From the NCBI RefSeq assembly GCF_016820495.1, contig NZ_JADHDU010000003.1, positions 496,367 through 560,366 on the forward strand: 64,000 bases of DNA, in the 5' to 3' direction. Below, piece after piece: positions 56,221-64,000 of the stretch. The stretch is from Planococcus beigongshangi (GTDB lineage: Bacteria > Bacillota > Bacilli > Bacillales_A > Planococcaceae). The position numbers were made by a program, and so were the translations under genes. The notes beneath the pieces are model-generated. The model saw only the letters and a list, made by a program, of their open reading frames with translations. It searched no databases and was not told where the DNA came from. Positions within the stretch are counted from its first letter, which is position 1. Each line of letters starts with the position of its first letter.

Positions 56221-56351
56221 AGCGTTCGTAAACGTGTATGCTTGACGGTGAACGTTCGTAAAGTCATTTGACACGTTTACGAACGCTATTTTTGGTCATT
56301 TTCAGTTGTTTTTAAACTGTTCGTAAAAGTGTACTTTTACGAACGCTTTTT
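56221..56351. repeat. Cluster of GTTCGTAAA inverted repeats
   Basis: AGCGTTCGTAAACGTGT at 56221-56237 is perfectly inverted at 56271-56287. AACGTTCGTAAA lies between (56251-56262). A further palindrome GTTCGTAAAAG / CTTTTACGAAC at 56319-56344 is followed by GC and T5. No gene spans the 602-bp gap 55997-56598 other than these repeats and the hutH terminator. Confidence 0.8.
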
Positions 56352-56598
56352 AAAGAGCTCACTTAATATAAGAAACTGTATTTAACATATCTTCACTGTC
56401 CGTCTATTAGTTCATCGCCATTTTGCGCAATGCTTTTTGCGTGGTTCCTTCAACTGCTGTGCATATTATGACGTTTCCAGGGAATAGACGACTAAAGGAC
56501 AGAAAGAACGTTAGCAAAATAGACAGATGCTTCTGTTGTGTATTTAGAATCCGTGTAGTTTTTCTAAAATCAAAACTGAAACAGGAGAGGGATGTATT

Positions 56599-57447
56599 AT
56601 GGCAAAAGCTCATAAATCCACCAAGAATATTAAGTTGGCTTTCGTGATCAACCTTCTATTTTCAATAGGCGAACTCATTGGGGGCTTTTTAATTAACAGC
56701 GTCGCAATCATGTCTGATGCCATTCATGATTTAGGAGATGCCATTGCTTTAGGGATTTCCTGGTTTCTACAAAAATTTTCAAATAAAGAAGGGGATGAGA
56801 AGTTTTCGTTCGGTTATAAACGTTTTTCTCTTTTGGGCGCATTAATTAATGCAGCTGTTTTGATTGCTGGCTCTATTTATATTTTTACTCAAGCCATCCC
56901 TTTGCTGTTTAATCCGGAACATTCCAATGCCCAAGGGATGATTTGGTTTGCCATTGTAGGTGTTCTTTTAAATGGTTATGCAGCTTTCAAGTTACATAAA
57001 GGAAAATCAGTAAATGAAGGAGTCCTATCCTGGCATATGCTCGAAGATGTTTTAGGATGGGTGGCAGTGCTGATTGTCGGCATTGTTCTGCTTTTCAAGG
57101 ATATCCACATCCTCGATCCGATTTTATCCCTTGCAATTGCACTGTTTATTTTGGTGAATGTTGTGCGTAATCTTACTAAAACCATGAAAATTCTGTTAGA
57201 AGGCGTACCAGAAGGAATTGATATAAATGAAATACAGACGAAAATCGAGAAAATTCCAGGGGTATTGTCTGTCGGGGATTTAAACATTTGGTCGATCGAT
57301 GGAGAAGAGAATGCATTGAATCTACATCTTTCTGTCGAGGGAGATAGCCTTGCGGATTCAAACGTTATAAAAGAAAAAGTAAGAAAGGTCACTTCTGACC
57401 TAAAAATTGCCCATTCTGCCATTGAACTGGAATGGAAAGACCGTTAA
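56599..57447 (+). CDS. Cation diffusion facilitator (first)
   Basis: 282 residues, six membrane helices and a C-terminal cytoplasmic domain. Metal-site residues in SDAIHDLGD (helix II, HDxxD) and HMLEDVLGW (helix V, HxxxD). Exports divalent metal, probably zinc, against proton. Start ATG follows GGAGAGGGATG. Lies 93 nt before a second CDF gene; the two share moderate similarity. The metal is not defined by sequence. Confidence 0.9.
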   Translation: MAKAHKSTKNIKLAFVINLLFSIGELIGGFLINSVAIMSDAIHDLGDAIALGISWFLQKFSNKEGDEKFSFGYKRFSLLGALINAAVLIAGSIYIFTQAIPLLFNPEHSNAQGMIWFAIVGVLLNGYAAFKLHKGKSVNEGVLSWHMLEDVLGWVAVLIVGIVLLFKDIHILDPILSLAIALFILVNVVRNLTKTMKILLEGVPEGIDINEIQTKIEKIPGVLSVGDLNIWSIDGEENALNLHLSVEGDSLADSNVIKEKVRKVTSDLKIAHSAIELEWKDR

Positions 57448-57540
57448 AAACCTTCCTTTTAATGCGTGTGATTTTTAGTACGGAACTATAGATTACTAAT
57501 TGGTTGTTTTAATCAGACTTTCAAAAAGGAGGCGTTGCAG

Positions 57541-58485
57541 TTGGGAAGTGAACATGGCCATTCTCATGGCAGTAATAAAAAAGCATTATTGATTTCTTTT
57601 GTAATTATTACAATCTATATGTTTGTAGAGGCGATCGGAGGCTTTCTGACGAATAGTCTGGCATTGATTGCTGATGCAGGACATATGTTAAGTGATTCCA
57701 TTTCGTTGGGAATTGGTATACTGGCTTTTACAATCGGCGAAAAGGCAGCGGATCAATTCAAAACCTATGGGTATAAGCGATTTGAAATATTGGCTGCTGT
57801 CTTTAATGGTGTCACACTTGTTTTGGTATCCCTTTATATTTTTTATGAGGCTTATCACCGGTTTTCCGATCCGCCAGAAGTTGCGACAACGGGCATGTTA
57901 ATTATTGCGGTTATCGGGTTACTGGTGAACATTTTGGTTGCGTGGATCCTGATGCGGGGTGGCGATACCAAAGATAATTTAAACCTTCGGGCTGCGTTCC
58001 TTCATGTCATGAGCGATTTACTTGGATCTGTCGGCGCCGTCACAGCCGCGCTCCTTATTATGTTCTTTGGCTGGGCATGGGCAGATCCATTAGCGAGTGT
58101 AGTAGTAGCAGTACTCGTATTAATCAGCGGCTGGCGTGTTACAAAAGAAGCCGTTCATGTATTAATGGAAGGGACACCAAAGAATGTGCATATCGATGAA
58201 GTGACTGCAACTATTGAAAACATTCCAGGTGTAATAAATATACACGATTTGCATATATGGAGTATTACCAGCGGGCAGAATGCATTGTCAGGGCATGTGG
58301 TCATTGTAAAAGGAATTTCGTTTGAAGAAAGTCAACTCATCCTAAGGGAAATTGAAAAAACTATGGCTGCCCATATGATCGGACATGTCACAGTGCAGCT
58401 TGAAACCGCGGAACATCCACATAAAGAATCCATTACGTGCCAAGCCAATTCAGAAACAAACAGTGCTGATCGCAATCATCACTAG
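57541..58485 (+). CDS. czcD: Cation diffusion facilitator, CzcD-like
   Basis: 314 residues. N-terminal His-rich segment (EHGHSHG), helix II IADAGHMLSDS with HxxxD, helix V HVMSDLLGSVG with HxxxD, and a cytoplasmic C-terminal domain (IHDLHIWSITSGQNALS) typical of zinc/cadmium CzcD. His-rich C-terminal tail (RNHH). TTG at 57541 is chosen because AAAAAGGAGGC lies 8 nt upstream; the TTG at 57535 is too near. Confidence 0.9.
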   Translation: MGSEHGHSHGSNKKALLISFVIITIYMFVEAIGGFLTNSLALIADAGHMLSDSISLGIGILAFTIGEKAADQFKTYGYKRFEILAAVFNGVTLVLVSLYIFYEAYHRFSDPPEVATTGMLIIAVIGLLVNILVAWILMRGGDTKDNLNLRAAFLHVMSDLLGSVGAVTAALLIMFFGWAWADPLASVVVAVLVLISGWRVTKEAVHVLMEGTPKNVHIDEVTATIENIPGVINIHDLHIWSITSGQNALSGHVVIVKGISFEESQLILREIEKTMAAHMIGHVTVQLETAEHPHKESITCQANSETNSADRNHH

Positions 58486-58512
58486 TCTGATGCAGATAAA
58501 TCCTGCCATAAC

Positions 58513-58549
58513 GAAGAAGAGGAACGGAAAATCCGTTCCTCTTCTTTTA
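58513..58549. terminator. Bidirectional terminator
   Basis: GAAGAAGAGGAACGGA / TCCGTTCCTCTTCTTT stem, AAA loop; between convergent czcD and a small gene. Confidence 0.9.
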
Positions 58550-58575
58550 ATTTATAATATTTTAGGAATGCAAAT

Positions 58576-58782
58576 TCAAGATGATTCTTTCGCTTTTTTT
58601 TGCTGGTAGAAAAACTTCGTCCATAAAAAAAGCGCAAAGCCAATGAACAGGATTGGCAATTGCAAACCGATTGTGTCATTAACGAAGAAATCGTAAATAG
58701 CCCAAAGCAGCAACGCTGCAAAATAAAAAATGAATCCATAAATTGAAGCATTATCCTTCAGTACTTTCTTCTTTTGATTCAT
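58576..58782 (-). CDS. Small two-helix membrane protein
   Basis: 68 residues starting MNQKKKVLKDNASIYGFIF. Two hydrophobic segments (IYGFIFYFAALLLWAIYDFF and LQLPILFIGFALFLWTKFFY) and a Lys-rich tail. ATG with GGGGAGAACCAC upstream. Function unknown. Confidence 0.65.
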   Translation of the reverse strand: MNQKKKVLKDNASIYGFIFYFAALLLWAIYDFFVNDTIGLQLPILFIGFALFLWTKFFYQQKKAKESS

Positions 58783-59132
58783 GTGGTTCTCCCCTCATTT
58801 TAAGCGATTGGTTGTGTAGTTAGTATTGCGCAAGTACTGCTACAGTAATAAACAGCCACCTATAGTTTCATGGGTGCTTTCGCTCTGCATACTACTTAAC
58901 TTTAATCTACAGAAATTGAAAATCAACCAACTTTTATGTCTTTTTAAAGAAAGAAAAAGTTAATTAATTCTTGTTAGAGTTTGTTTTTATTAAATCGGCA
59001 GGTTTTATTGTTCGGCATTCACAATATCGTTGGAAATTTGCGACAGATTCCCGAATTGATGCGAGGTCGCATAGAAGTAAAGCAATGATTCTGATAAACT
59101 GAACCGAATGCAGGAATGGAATTCGGCATTCT
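58783..59132. other. Intergenic region with no recognised feature
   Basis: About 350 bp, AT-rich. Two ATTCGGCATTC-like words occur (near 59013 and 59121), the second part of a short stem with GAATGC at about 59106. No promoter or ORF could be called. Confidence 0.35.
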
Positions 59133-59148
59133 GAAGGAGGAAGCCGAA

Positions 59149-60594
59149 GTGAAACTGAAATTGATTTCAGCTGTGTTAACTGGATTATTATCCATTTTTT
59201 TGGTTACCCCAAACATGGCTGCAGAAAAACAATCTTTACAAGAAGAAATAATATACGATCTGCTGGTCGACCGTTATTTTAATAAAGTAATCCAAAATGA
59301 TAGTAAGGTGAATTCTGTGGATCCCACTGCATTTAATGGCGGGGACTTCGCAGGTCTCAGCAGTGAAATGCAGTATATCAAAGACATGGGTTTTACAGCG
59401 CTCTCAGTCGGCTCTATATTCTCCAGTGCGACTTATGACGGAAAAGAAGTGTTGGACTACGAGCAGCTTGAACCAAGTTTTGGAACAGAGGAAGAATGGC
59501 AGGAAGTAATTGCAAAAGCACATGAACTGGACATGAAAATAATTATCGATCTCCCCACTCAAAAAATCAGCAAGAATCATTTATGGAGGGCAAGTAACCC
59601 TGAATGGTTCACTGAAAATGAAGATGGAACGGTTGCGCTCAATACCAGCATTCGGGAAGTACAAGATCAGTTGATTGAGCGTTTCAGCTCGTTTGTCACT
59701 GAATTTGAGGTGGATGGAATTCGGTTGCAGACGGCTGATAAATTGGATCCCGCTTTTATCGAACGCTTCTCAAAAAGCATGAAAGATCTTCGGGATATGT
59801 ATATATTGAGTGACGTTGCGATGGATTCTGTCTCCGGGATGGATGCAGTTATGATGCCAGGGATTGAAGAAGCACTCCGGAACAGCTATAAAAATTTTGA
59901 TCCCGATTCAAAAGTTCCTTCCGACTATTGGGAGCAGGCGAAGGGCAATCTGACTCAAGTGGATTCCCTGCTAAGTTCCCGTTTTACATCTGATGTAATT
60001 GAAGAAAGAGGGTTCCCCCCAACAAGATGGAACTTACTGATGTTTCAATTATTGACGATGCCGGGCACCCCCGTGGTTCAGTACGGTTCAGAAATTGCCG
60101 TAAATGGAGCTGCGGCTCCGGATTCCCACCCAATTTTAGATATGGGGGTAGGGGAGGAATTAATTGATCATATTACCAACTTAACTTCCCTTCGAAACGA
60201 ATCAGAAGCGCTCCGCACAGGTGAAATGGAGATATTGTATGATAAAGAAGGGTGGCTCGTCTATAAGCGTTCCGATGAAAAGGACACTTGGATAATTGCG
60301 ATCAATAATTCTTCTTCCACTAAAACTTTCGCCATTCCAGCAAATGTAATTGGCTCAGGGAAAGAGATGCGCGGATTATTTGAAAATGACATTATCCGCG
60401 AAAATGATGAAGGCAATTATCAAATTACATTGGATAGAGAAGTCGGCGAAGCGTTCACTATAATTGAGCAAAGAGGTTTAAACAAAGCTTATATTGCTGC
60501 ATTGATCGTTTTGTATTTTACGTTTATGATTTTCTTGTGGTTTGCATGGCGGAAAGGCAAGAAAAGGTCAACAAATGGGAAGAGAAAACTTTGA
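59149..60594 (+). CDS. Membrane-anchored alpha-amylase homologue lacking catalytic residues
   Basis: 481 residues: signal peptide (to about residue 24), GH13-like barrel, and a C-terminal membrane helix (IVLYFTFMIFLWFAW) with a Lys/Arg tail. GH13 landmarks remain (IIIDLPTQKISKNHLW; LTMPGTPVVQYGSEI), but the nucleophile region FRxD reads GIRLQT (Gln194 for Asp), the acid/base Glu is Asp222 in LSDVAMDS, and VDNHD reads VDSLL (272-275). Predicted not to be a glycosidase. GTG at 59149 follows GAAGGAGG. Function unknown; perhaps glycan binding or assembly. Confidence 0.82.
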   Translation: MKLKLISAVLTGLLSIFLVTPNMAAEKQSLQEEIIYDLLVDRYFNKVIQNDSKVNSVDPTAFNGGDFAGLSSEMQYIKDMGFTALSVGSIFSSATYDGKEVLDYEQLEPSFGTEEEWQEVIAKAHELDMKIIIDLPTQKISKNHLWRASNPEWFTENEDGTVALNTSIREVQDQLIERFSSFVTEFEVDGIRLQTADKLDPAFIERFSKSMKDLRDMYILSDVAMDSVSGMDAVMMPGIEEALRNSYKNFDPDSKVPSDYWEQAKGNLTQVDSLLSSRFTSDVIEERGFPPTRWNLLMFQLLTMPGTPVVQYGSEIAVNGAAAPDSHPILDMGVGEELIDHITNLTSLRNESEALRTGEMEILYDKEGWLVYKRSDEKDTWIIAINNSSSTKTFAIPANVIGSGKEMRGLFENDIIRENDEGNYQITLDREVGEAFTIIEQRGLNKAYIAALIVLYFTFMIFLWFAWRKGKKRSTNGKRKL

Positions 60595-60691
60595 GGTAGT
60601 GAAAAGATGTGCTGCTACAAAATTATTAATCGCCAAGAACTACACTAGTCAACAATTAAATTGTCCCCACTCCAACATTTCTGGAGAACAT

Positions 60692-60728
60692 AGCCTGGAT
60701 ATGCATCTGCATATTCGGGCTTTTATTT
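60692..60728 (+). terminator. Probable terminator of the pseudo-amylase gene
   Basis: AGCC.GATATGCA / TGCATATTC.GGCT imperfect stem followed by TTTTATTTT. The 60595-61027 gap holds this, the WalR box below and a run of ATAGAGA-like words near 60970-61010. Confidence 0.65.
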
Positions 60729-60853
60729 TGGGGAATGTGATGTCTGGCTAATAGACGAAACTAGAGGATTTGGCGGAAGGGAACTGCATCGGCAAGTAAA
60801 TATTTATATAAATGGATATTATAGCCAAAAAAATTTCAGTGACAAAGTCAAAC

Positions 60854-60870
60854 TGTAAAGTTATTGTAAC
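60854..60870 (+). promoter_or_regulatory. WalR (YycF) box
   Basis: TGTAAAGTTATTGTAAC fits the consensus TGTWAH-N5-TGTWAH fully. TACAAT at 60892-60897 is a candidate -10. It is 158 nt before the start of the CwlO-like endopeptidase gene, a known class of WalR target. Confidence 0.78.
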
Positions 60871-61027
60871 AGAACGATGCGTTTCAAGTGATACAATACA
60901 ATAGTTGAAATTTAACAATGCATTCAAATCAAGCGAACCTTATTGCAAAAAATTGTTATTTTAAAGTATGAAAATAGAGAAATAGAGATATAAATAGAGA
61001 GATAGAGATACAAATTGAGAGGGGAAC

Positions 61028-62392
61028 ATGAACTTGAAATCAAAAATGATATTGACGGGTTTGTCATCAGTATTGGCTTTGTCGATTTTAGTCCCGACAG
61101 CGAATGCAGACAAACTGACTGAACTTGAACAAAAGAAACAGGAAATTGAACAAAGACAAAGTGAATTGAATTCCGGTATTCAGGAAAAATCGAATGAAAT
61201 CAGTATAAATCAGTCTGAACTGGAAAAAATCATGACTAAAATCACAGAGCTGAATACTAAAATACAAGAGACAGAAGCTAAAATGAACAGCGTACAAGCT
61301 GATATCGACCAAACGAAAGTGGAAATCGAGGAATTGAAAGGTTCCATTGAGGAACTGGAACGCAAGATTGCTGAGCGGACAGAATTGCTGCAGGACCGTG
61401 CGCGTGCCATCCAATTGAGCGGTGGATCCGTTGACTACATTGACGTTTTATTGGGCGCCAACAGTTTTATTGATTTTATTGATCGCTTTTCAGCGGTTAG
61501 TACTTTAATAGAAGCAGATCGGGAAATTATGAAAGAACAGGCGGAAGATAAGCAACTTCTAGCGGAACAAAAGGCGGAAGTTGAAACCAAGCTTGCTGAA
61601 CAAGAAAAGCGCCGGACAGAACTTGTGACATTAAAAGAATCTCTTGATGGCCAGAAGAAAGAGCAGGCGGGTCTGCAAAAAGAGTTAGAAGCTGAACAAA
61701 CCCGTTTGGCTAAAGAAAAAACAAATCTGGAAAGTGAACAGGCCGAAACTGTAGATATCAGTGCAGAATTGGAAAAAGAGATTGGCAAAGAGCAGGCGCG
61801 TCTGGCTGAATTAGCCAAAAAAGCAGAAGAAGAGCGACAACGCAAGTTAGCGGCAGAAAGAGCGGCAGCTGCACAAAAAGCGGCCAGTGAAAAGGCGGCA
61901 AGCCAAAAATCAACTTCTCAAAAATCAACTCCACAAAAGTCAACAAGCTCGGCTGTAGCTTCTTATACAGCACCGGCGAGTAATTCTGGGTTCATTGCAC
62001 CAATTAATGGTCGCTTGACTTCAAGCTTTGGCGGACGGGATATCGGAGCTGGTCTGGAGAGCCATAAAGGCATCGATGCTGCGGTTCCAACCGGAACGCA
62101 AGTCTCTGCATCTGCTTCAGGTTACGTATCGTATGCAGGACCAATGGGAACATACGGAAATGTCGTCATGCTGACCCATTCGATCAATGGCCAAACGTTT
62201 ACAACTGTTTATGCACACTTGAGTTCCGTCAGTGTTTCTCAAGGACAATCCGTTTCTCAAGGACAAAAAGTTGCGGCATCCGGAAACACAGGGCGTTCTA
62301 CAGGTCCGCATCTACATTTCGAAATCCATATTGGCTCGTGGAACGGCGCACGTTCAAATGCTGTAAATCCTTTCAATTACATCGGTGGATAA
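61028..62392 (+). CDS. CwlO/PcsB-like coiled-coil M23 endopeptidase
   Basis: 454-residue secreted peptidoglycan hydrolase. Signal peptide (about 27 residues, PTANA-DK), a long coiled coil 28-290 (PcsB/EnvC type), a Lys/Ser/Gln linker and a C-terminal LytM/M23 zinc peptidase (HKGIDAAVPTG; GPHLHFEIH). All zinc ligands are present. The coiled coil suggests activation by FtsEX as for EnvC, PcsB and CwlO. ATG at 61028 follows GAGAGGGGAAC. WalR box upstream fits cell-wall homeostasis control. Confidence 0.9.
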   Translation: MNLKSKMILTGLSSVLALSILVPTANADKLTELEQKKQEIEQRQSELNSGIQEKSNEISINQSELEKIMTKITELNTKIQETEAKMNSVQADIDQTKVEIEELKGSIEELERKIAERTELLQDRARAIQLSGGSVDYIDVLLGANSFIDFIDRFSAVSTLIEADREIMKEQAEDKQLLAEQKAEVETKLAEQEKRRTELVTLKESLDGQKKEQAGLQKELEAEQTRLAKEKTNLESEQAETVDISAELEKEIGKEQARLAELAKKAEEERQRKLAAERAAAAQKAASEKAASQKSTSQKSTPQKSTSSAVASYTAPASNSGFIAPINGRLTSSFGGRDIGAGLESHKGIDAAVPTGTQVSASASGYVSYAGPMGTYGNVVMLTHSINGQTFTTVYAHLSSVSVSQGQSVSQGQKVAASGNTGRSTGPHLHFEIHIGSWNGARSNAVNPFNYIGG

Positions 62393-62395
62393 TTC

Positions 62396-62430
62396 ATAAA
62401 AAGTCGGCAACCTTCGAGGTGTCGGCTTTT
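62396..62430 (+). terminator. Probable terminator of the M23 gene
   Basis: AAGTCGGCAACC / AGGTGTCGGCTT imperfect stem with G-T pairs and TTCG loop, then T4. Confidence 0.6.
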
Positions 62431-62696
62431 AATTTTAATCGACTAAATGAAAATAAGAAACTGTTTGGATATTGAATTTAGAATGCCATAAACGCTCTTG
62501 TAGCAACAAAGGTAGTAGCTATAAATAAAAACGAACCCACTCAATTCAAGCTTTAAAATCTTCGGAAAATTGAAAGACAATGCCAATGCTAATGTCGCTT
62601 CTGTTGAAAGGAAAGGGGTCTTTTCATAAGGTGAAGTGAGTTTAAGTTGGGGAGTACCAATATGGGAAAGTTTACTCTAAGTTCTTTGCTGAAAAT
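62431..62696. other. Intergenic region with no recognised feature
   Basis: About 265 bp, AT-rich. No ORF, repeat or regulatory motif found. Confidence 0.4.
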
Positions 62697-62742
62697 ATAA
62701 AAGGCCGCCGATTCTGTACTCGAATCAGCGGCTTTTCGTTCA
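62697..62742 (-). terminator. Terminator of the metal ATPase gene
   Basis: On the minus strand AGCCGCTGATTC / GAATCGGCGGCC-type stem with a T-run. It lies just beyond the cadA stop codon. Confidence 0.75.
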
Positions 62743-62774
62743 TGTTATTGTGCATCTCAAAGTTTTACTTCTCA

Positions 62775-64000
62775 TTAATACTTGCTTTTCATCAGACGCA
62801 GGGAATTGAGCACGACGATTAATGTAGCTCCCATATCTGCAAAAATGGCCATCCAAAGGGTCAACCAGCCTGGAATGATCAGCAATAAGGCCAGTACTTT
62901 TAAACCTAATGCAAACGCAACGTTTTGGTAAATAATCGTCAATGTTTTTCTGCTTAGACCAATCGTGTAAGGCAACTTGTCCAAATCATCTGCCATTAGG
63001 GCAATATCAGCCGTTTCAAGTGCCGTATCGGTGCCTGCACCGCCCATGGCAATACCCACCGTAGAGCTTGCTAATGCCGGTGCGTCATTTACTCCATCGC
63101 CAACCATAGCGACCTTGCCGAACTTTTCACGAAGAGATTTGATGGTTGCCAGTTTATCTTCGGGCATCAAATCTGATTGGACTTCGCTTATATTGAGTTG
63201 ATTTCCGATGGCATTTGCGGCAAGTTGATTGTCGCCTGTCAACATGATTGTCTTTTGAATACCTAAGTCATACAGTTTTTGGATGATGGTGGAACTGCTT
63301 GGTCGGATTTGGTCTGCTACTGCAATATAGCCTTTGACTTCATCGCTTGATCCTAATAGCATAACTGTTTTGCCGACAGCCTGAAGAGCTTCCACTTCTT
63401 TTTGGATATCACTGGACATCTTCAAGGTTTCTGCAAAAAGATTCGGGCTGCCGATATAGTAAGTTTGATTATGAATCTCTGCTTTTGCACCTTTTCCGGT
63501 AATTGATTGGAAATTCTCCACTTCGGTTAAATTGATATTGGAATTTTCTGCTTTGCGCAAGATAGCAGAAGCTAAGGGGTGCTGAGACAATTTTTCGATA
63601 GATGCTGCGGTTTCCAAAACTTCATCAACACTCATATCCGACAAAGAGATGATGTCAGTGACTTCAGGTGTTCCTTGTGTAAGTGTCCCGGTTTTATCGA
63701 AAGCAATGACATTTAAACGGCCGGTTTCTTCCAAATGAATGCCGCCTTTGATCAAAACACCATTTCTTGCAGCATTTCCGATTGCTGTCACAATGGCGAC
63801 AGGAGTCGAAATGACCAAGGCACAAGGGCAGCCTACCACCAACACCGCAAGTCCGCGGTAAACCCATTCACTCCATTCGCCTCCAAAAAGAAGAGGAGGG
63901 AGCACGGCAACCAACAAGGAAATTACAAGTATAGCAGGTGTATAATATTTGGCGAATTTATCTACAAATTGCTGGGAAGGTGCACGTTCTGCCTGCGCTT
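62775..64000 (-). CDS. cadA: Heavy-metal P1B-type ATPase (5' part outside window)
   Basis: Metal-exporting ATPase, probably Cd2+/Zn2+/Pb2+. The last 408 codons are visible; the frame is open to base 64000, so the N-terminal metal-binding domain and first helices are missing. Metal-path motif GCPCALVIS, phosphorylation site [10 protein letters not shown] motif [19 protein letters not shown] hinge and two C-terminal helices. Shares the end of the window with two CDF genes, giving a metal-efflux neighbourhood, although other genes lie between. CadA-like by motif CPC; ZosA-like function is an alternative. Confidence 0.9.
   Translation of the reverse strand, partial: AQAERAPSQQFVDKFAKYYTPAILVISLLVAVLPPLLFGGEWSEWVYRGLAVLVVGCPCALVISTPVAIVTAIGNAARNGVLIKGGIHLEETGRLNVIAFDKTGTLTQGTPEVTDIISLSDMSVDEVLETAASIEKLSQHPLASAILRKAENSNINLTEVENFQSITGKGAKAEIHNQTYYIGSPNLFAETLKMSSDIQKEVEALQAVGKTVMLLGSSDEVKGYIAVADQIRPSSSTIIQKLYDLGIQKTIMLTGDNQLAANAIGNQLNISEVQSDLMPEDKLATIKSLREKFGKVAMVGDGVNDAPALASSTVGIAMGGAGTDTALETADIALMADDLDKLPYTIGLSRKTLTIIYQNVAFALGLKVLALLLIIPGWLTLWMAIFADMGATLIVVLNSLRLMKSKY

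Noticed and set aside
60542-60751. 69-codon ORF after the pseudo-amylase
   Set aside because: It overlaps the end of the previous gene in another frame, has no ribosome site and runs across a terminator hairpin.

Overview
The window reads as a chromosomal segment of a low-to-moderate GC Gram-positive (Bacillota), most likely a Planococcus/Planomicrobium-type member of the Planococcaceae. The reasons are Bacillus-style Shine-Dalgarno sites and intrinsic terminators, an Mrp sodium/proton antiporter operon, a C30 (staphyloxanthin-like) carotenoid cluster with three CrtN/CrtP-type paralogues, and Bacillus-type gltBD, hut, dbpA, recQ and cwlO-like genes. The genus call is inference; no rRNA or tRNA gene was recognised.

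Layout. 1-5073 (minus): mrpABCDE, with a dispersed repeat sitting between mrpD and mrpE. 5405-10945: universal-stress protein, Qnr-sized pentapeptide protein, XRE regulator, SDR plus DUF4334 pair, recQ. 11192-17302: gltB-gltD (glutamate synthase) behind a perfect cre site. 17548-23090: secreted coiled-coil protein, cupin/HD-GYP protein, a low-complexity protein, then a circularly permuted ATP-grasp gene followed by an alpha-E/transglutaminase fusion. 23617-25062: dbpA-like RNA helicase. 25371-33533: carotenoid cluster as two convergent operons (desaturase, crtN, crtM to the right; CruF-like protein, acyltransferase, crtQ-like, crtP-like to the left). 33780-36956: RpiR regulator and a polar amino-acid ABC importer. 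37072-48813: small housekeeping and accessory genes, including an ExaC/AcoD-type aldehyde dehydrogenase with its DUF779 partner, a Fic toxin/antitoxin pair, an AAC(3)-like enzyme, an acetamidase-type hydrolase and signal peptidase I. 48839-55996: AraC-type regulator and histidine utilisation (hutUIG, then hutH with its own promoter). 56599-64000: two cation diffusion facilitators, a membrane-anchored alpha-amylase homologue that has lost its catalytic residues, a WalR-box-controlled CwlO-like endopeptidase, and the 3' part of a cadA-type metal ATPase running off the window.

Non-coding content is unusually informative. At least three repeat families occur: (A) a mosaic element with TATATAAGTTGAA-like ends (three copies, 185-385 bp); (B) a roughly 115-bp structured element whose two copies show compensatory base changes in three stems; (C) 21-bp tandem arrays at two loci, each just downstream of a terminator. 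A cluster of GTTCGTAAA inverted repeats lies upstream of the metal-efflux genes.

No CRISPR array, prophage or complete insertion sequence was seen. The most notable candidates are the fused alpha-E/transglutaminase gene with an internal start signal, the pseudo-amylase, the covarying family B element, and the 21-bp arrays.
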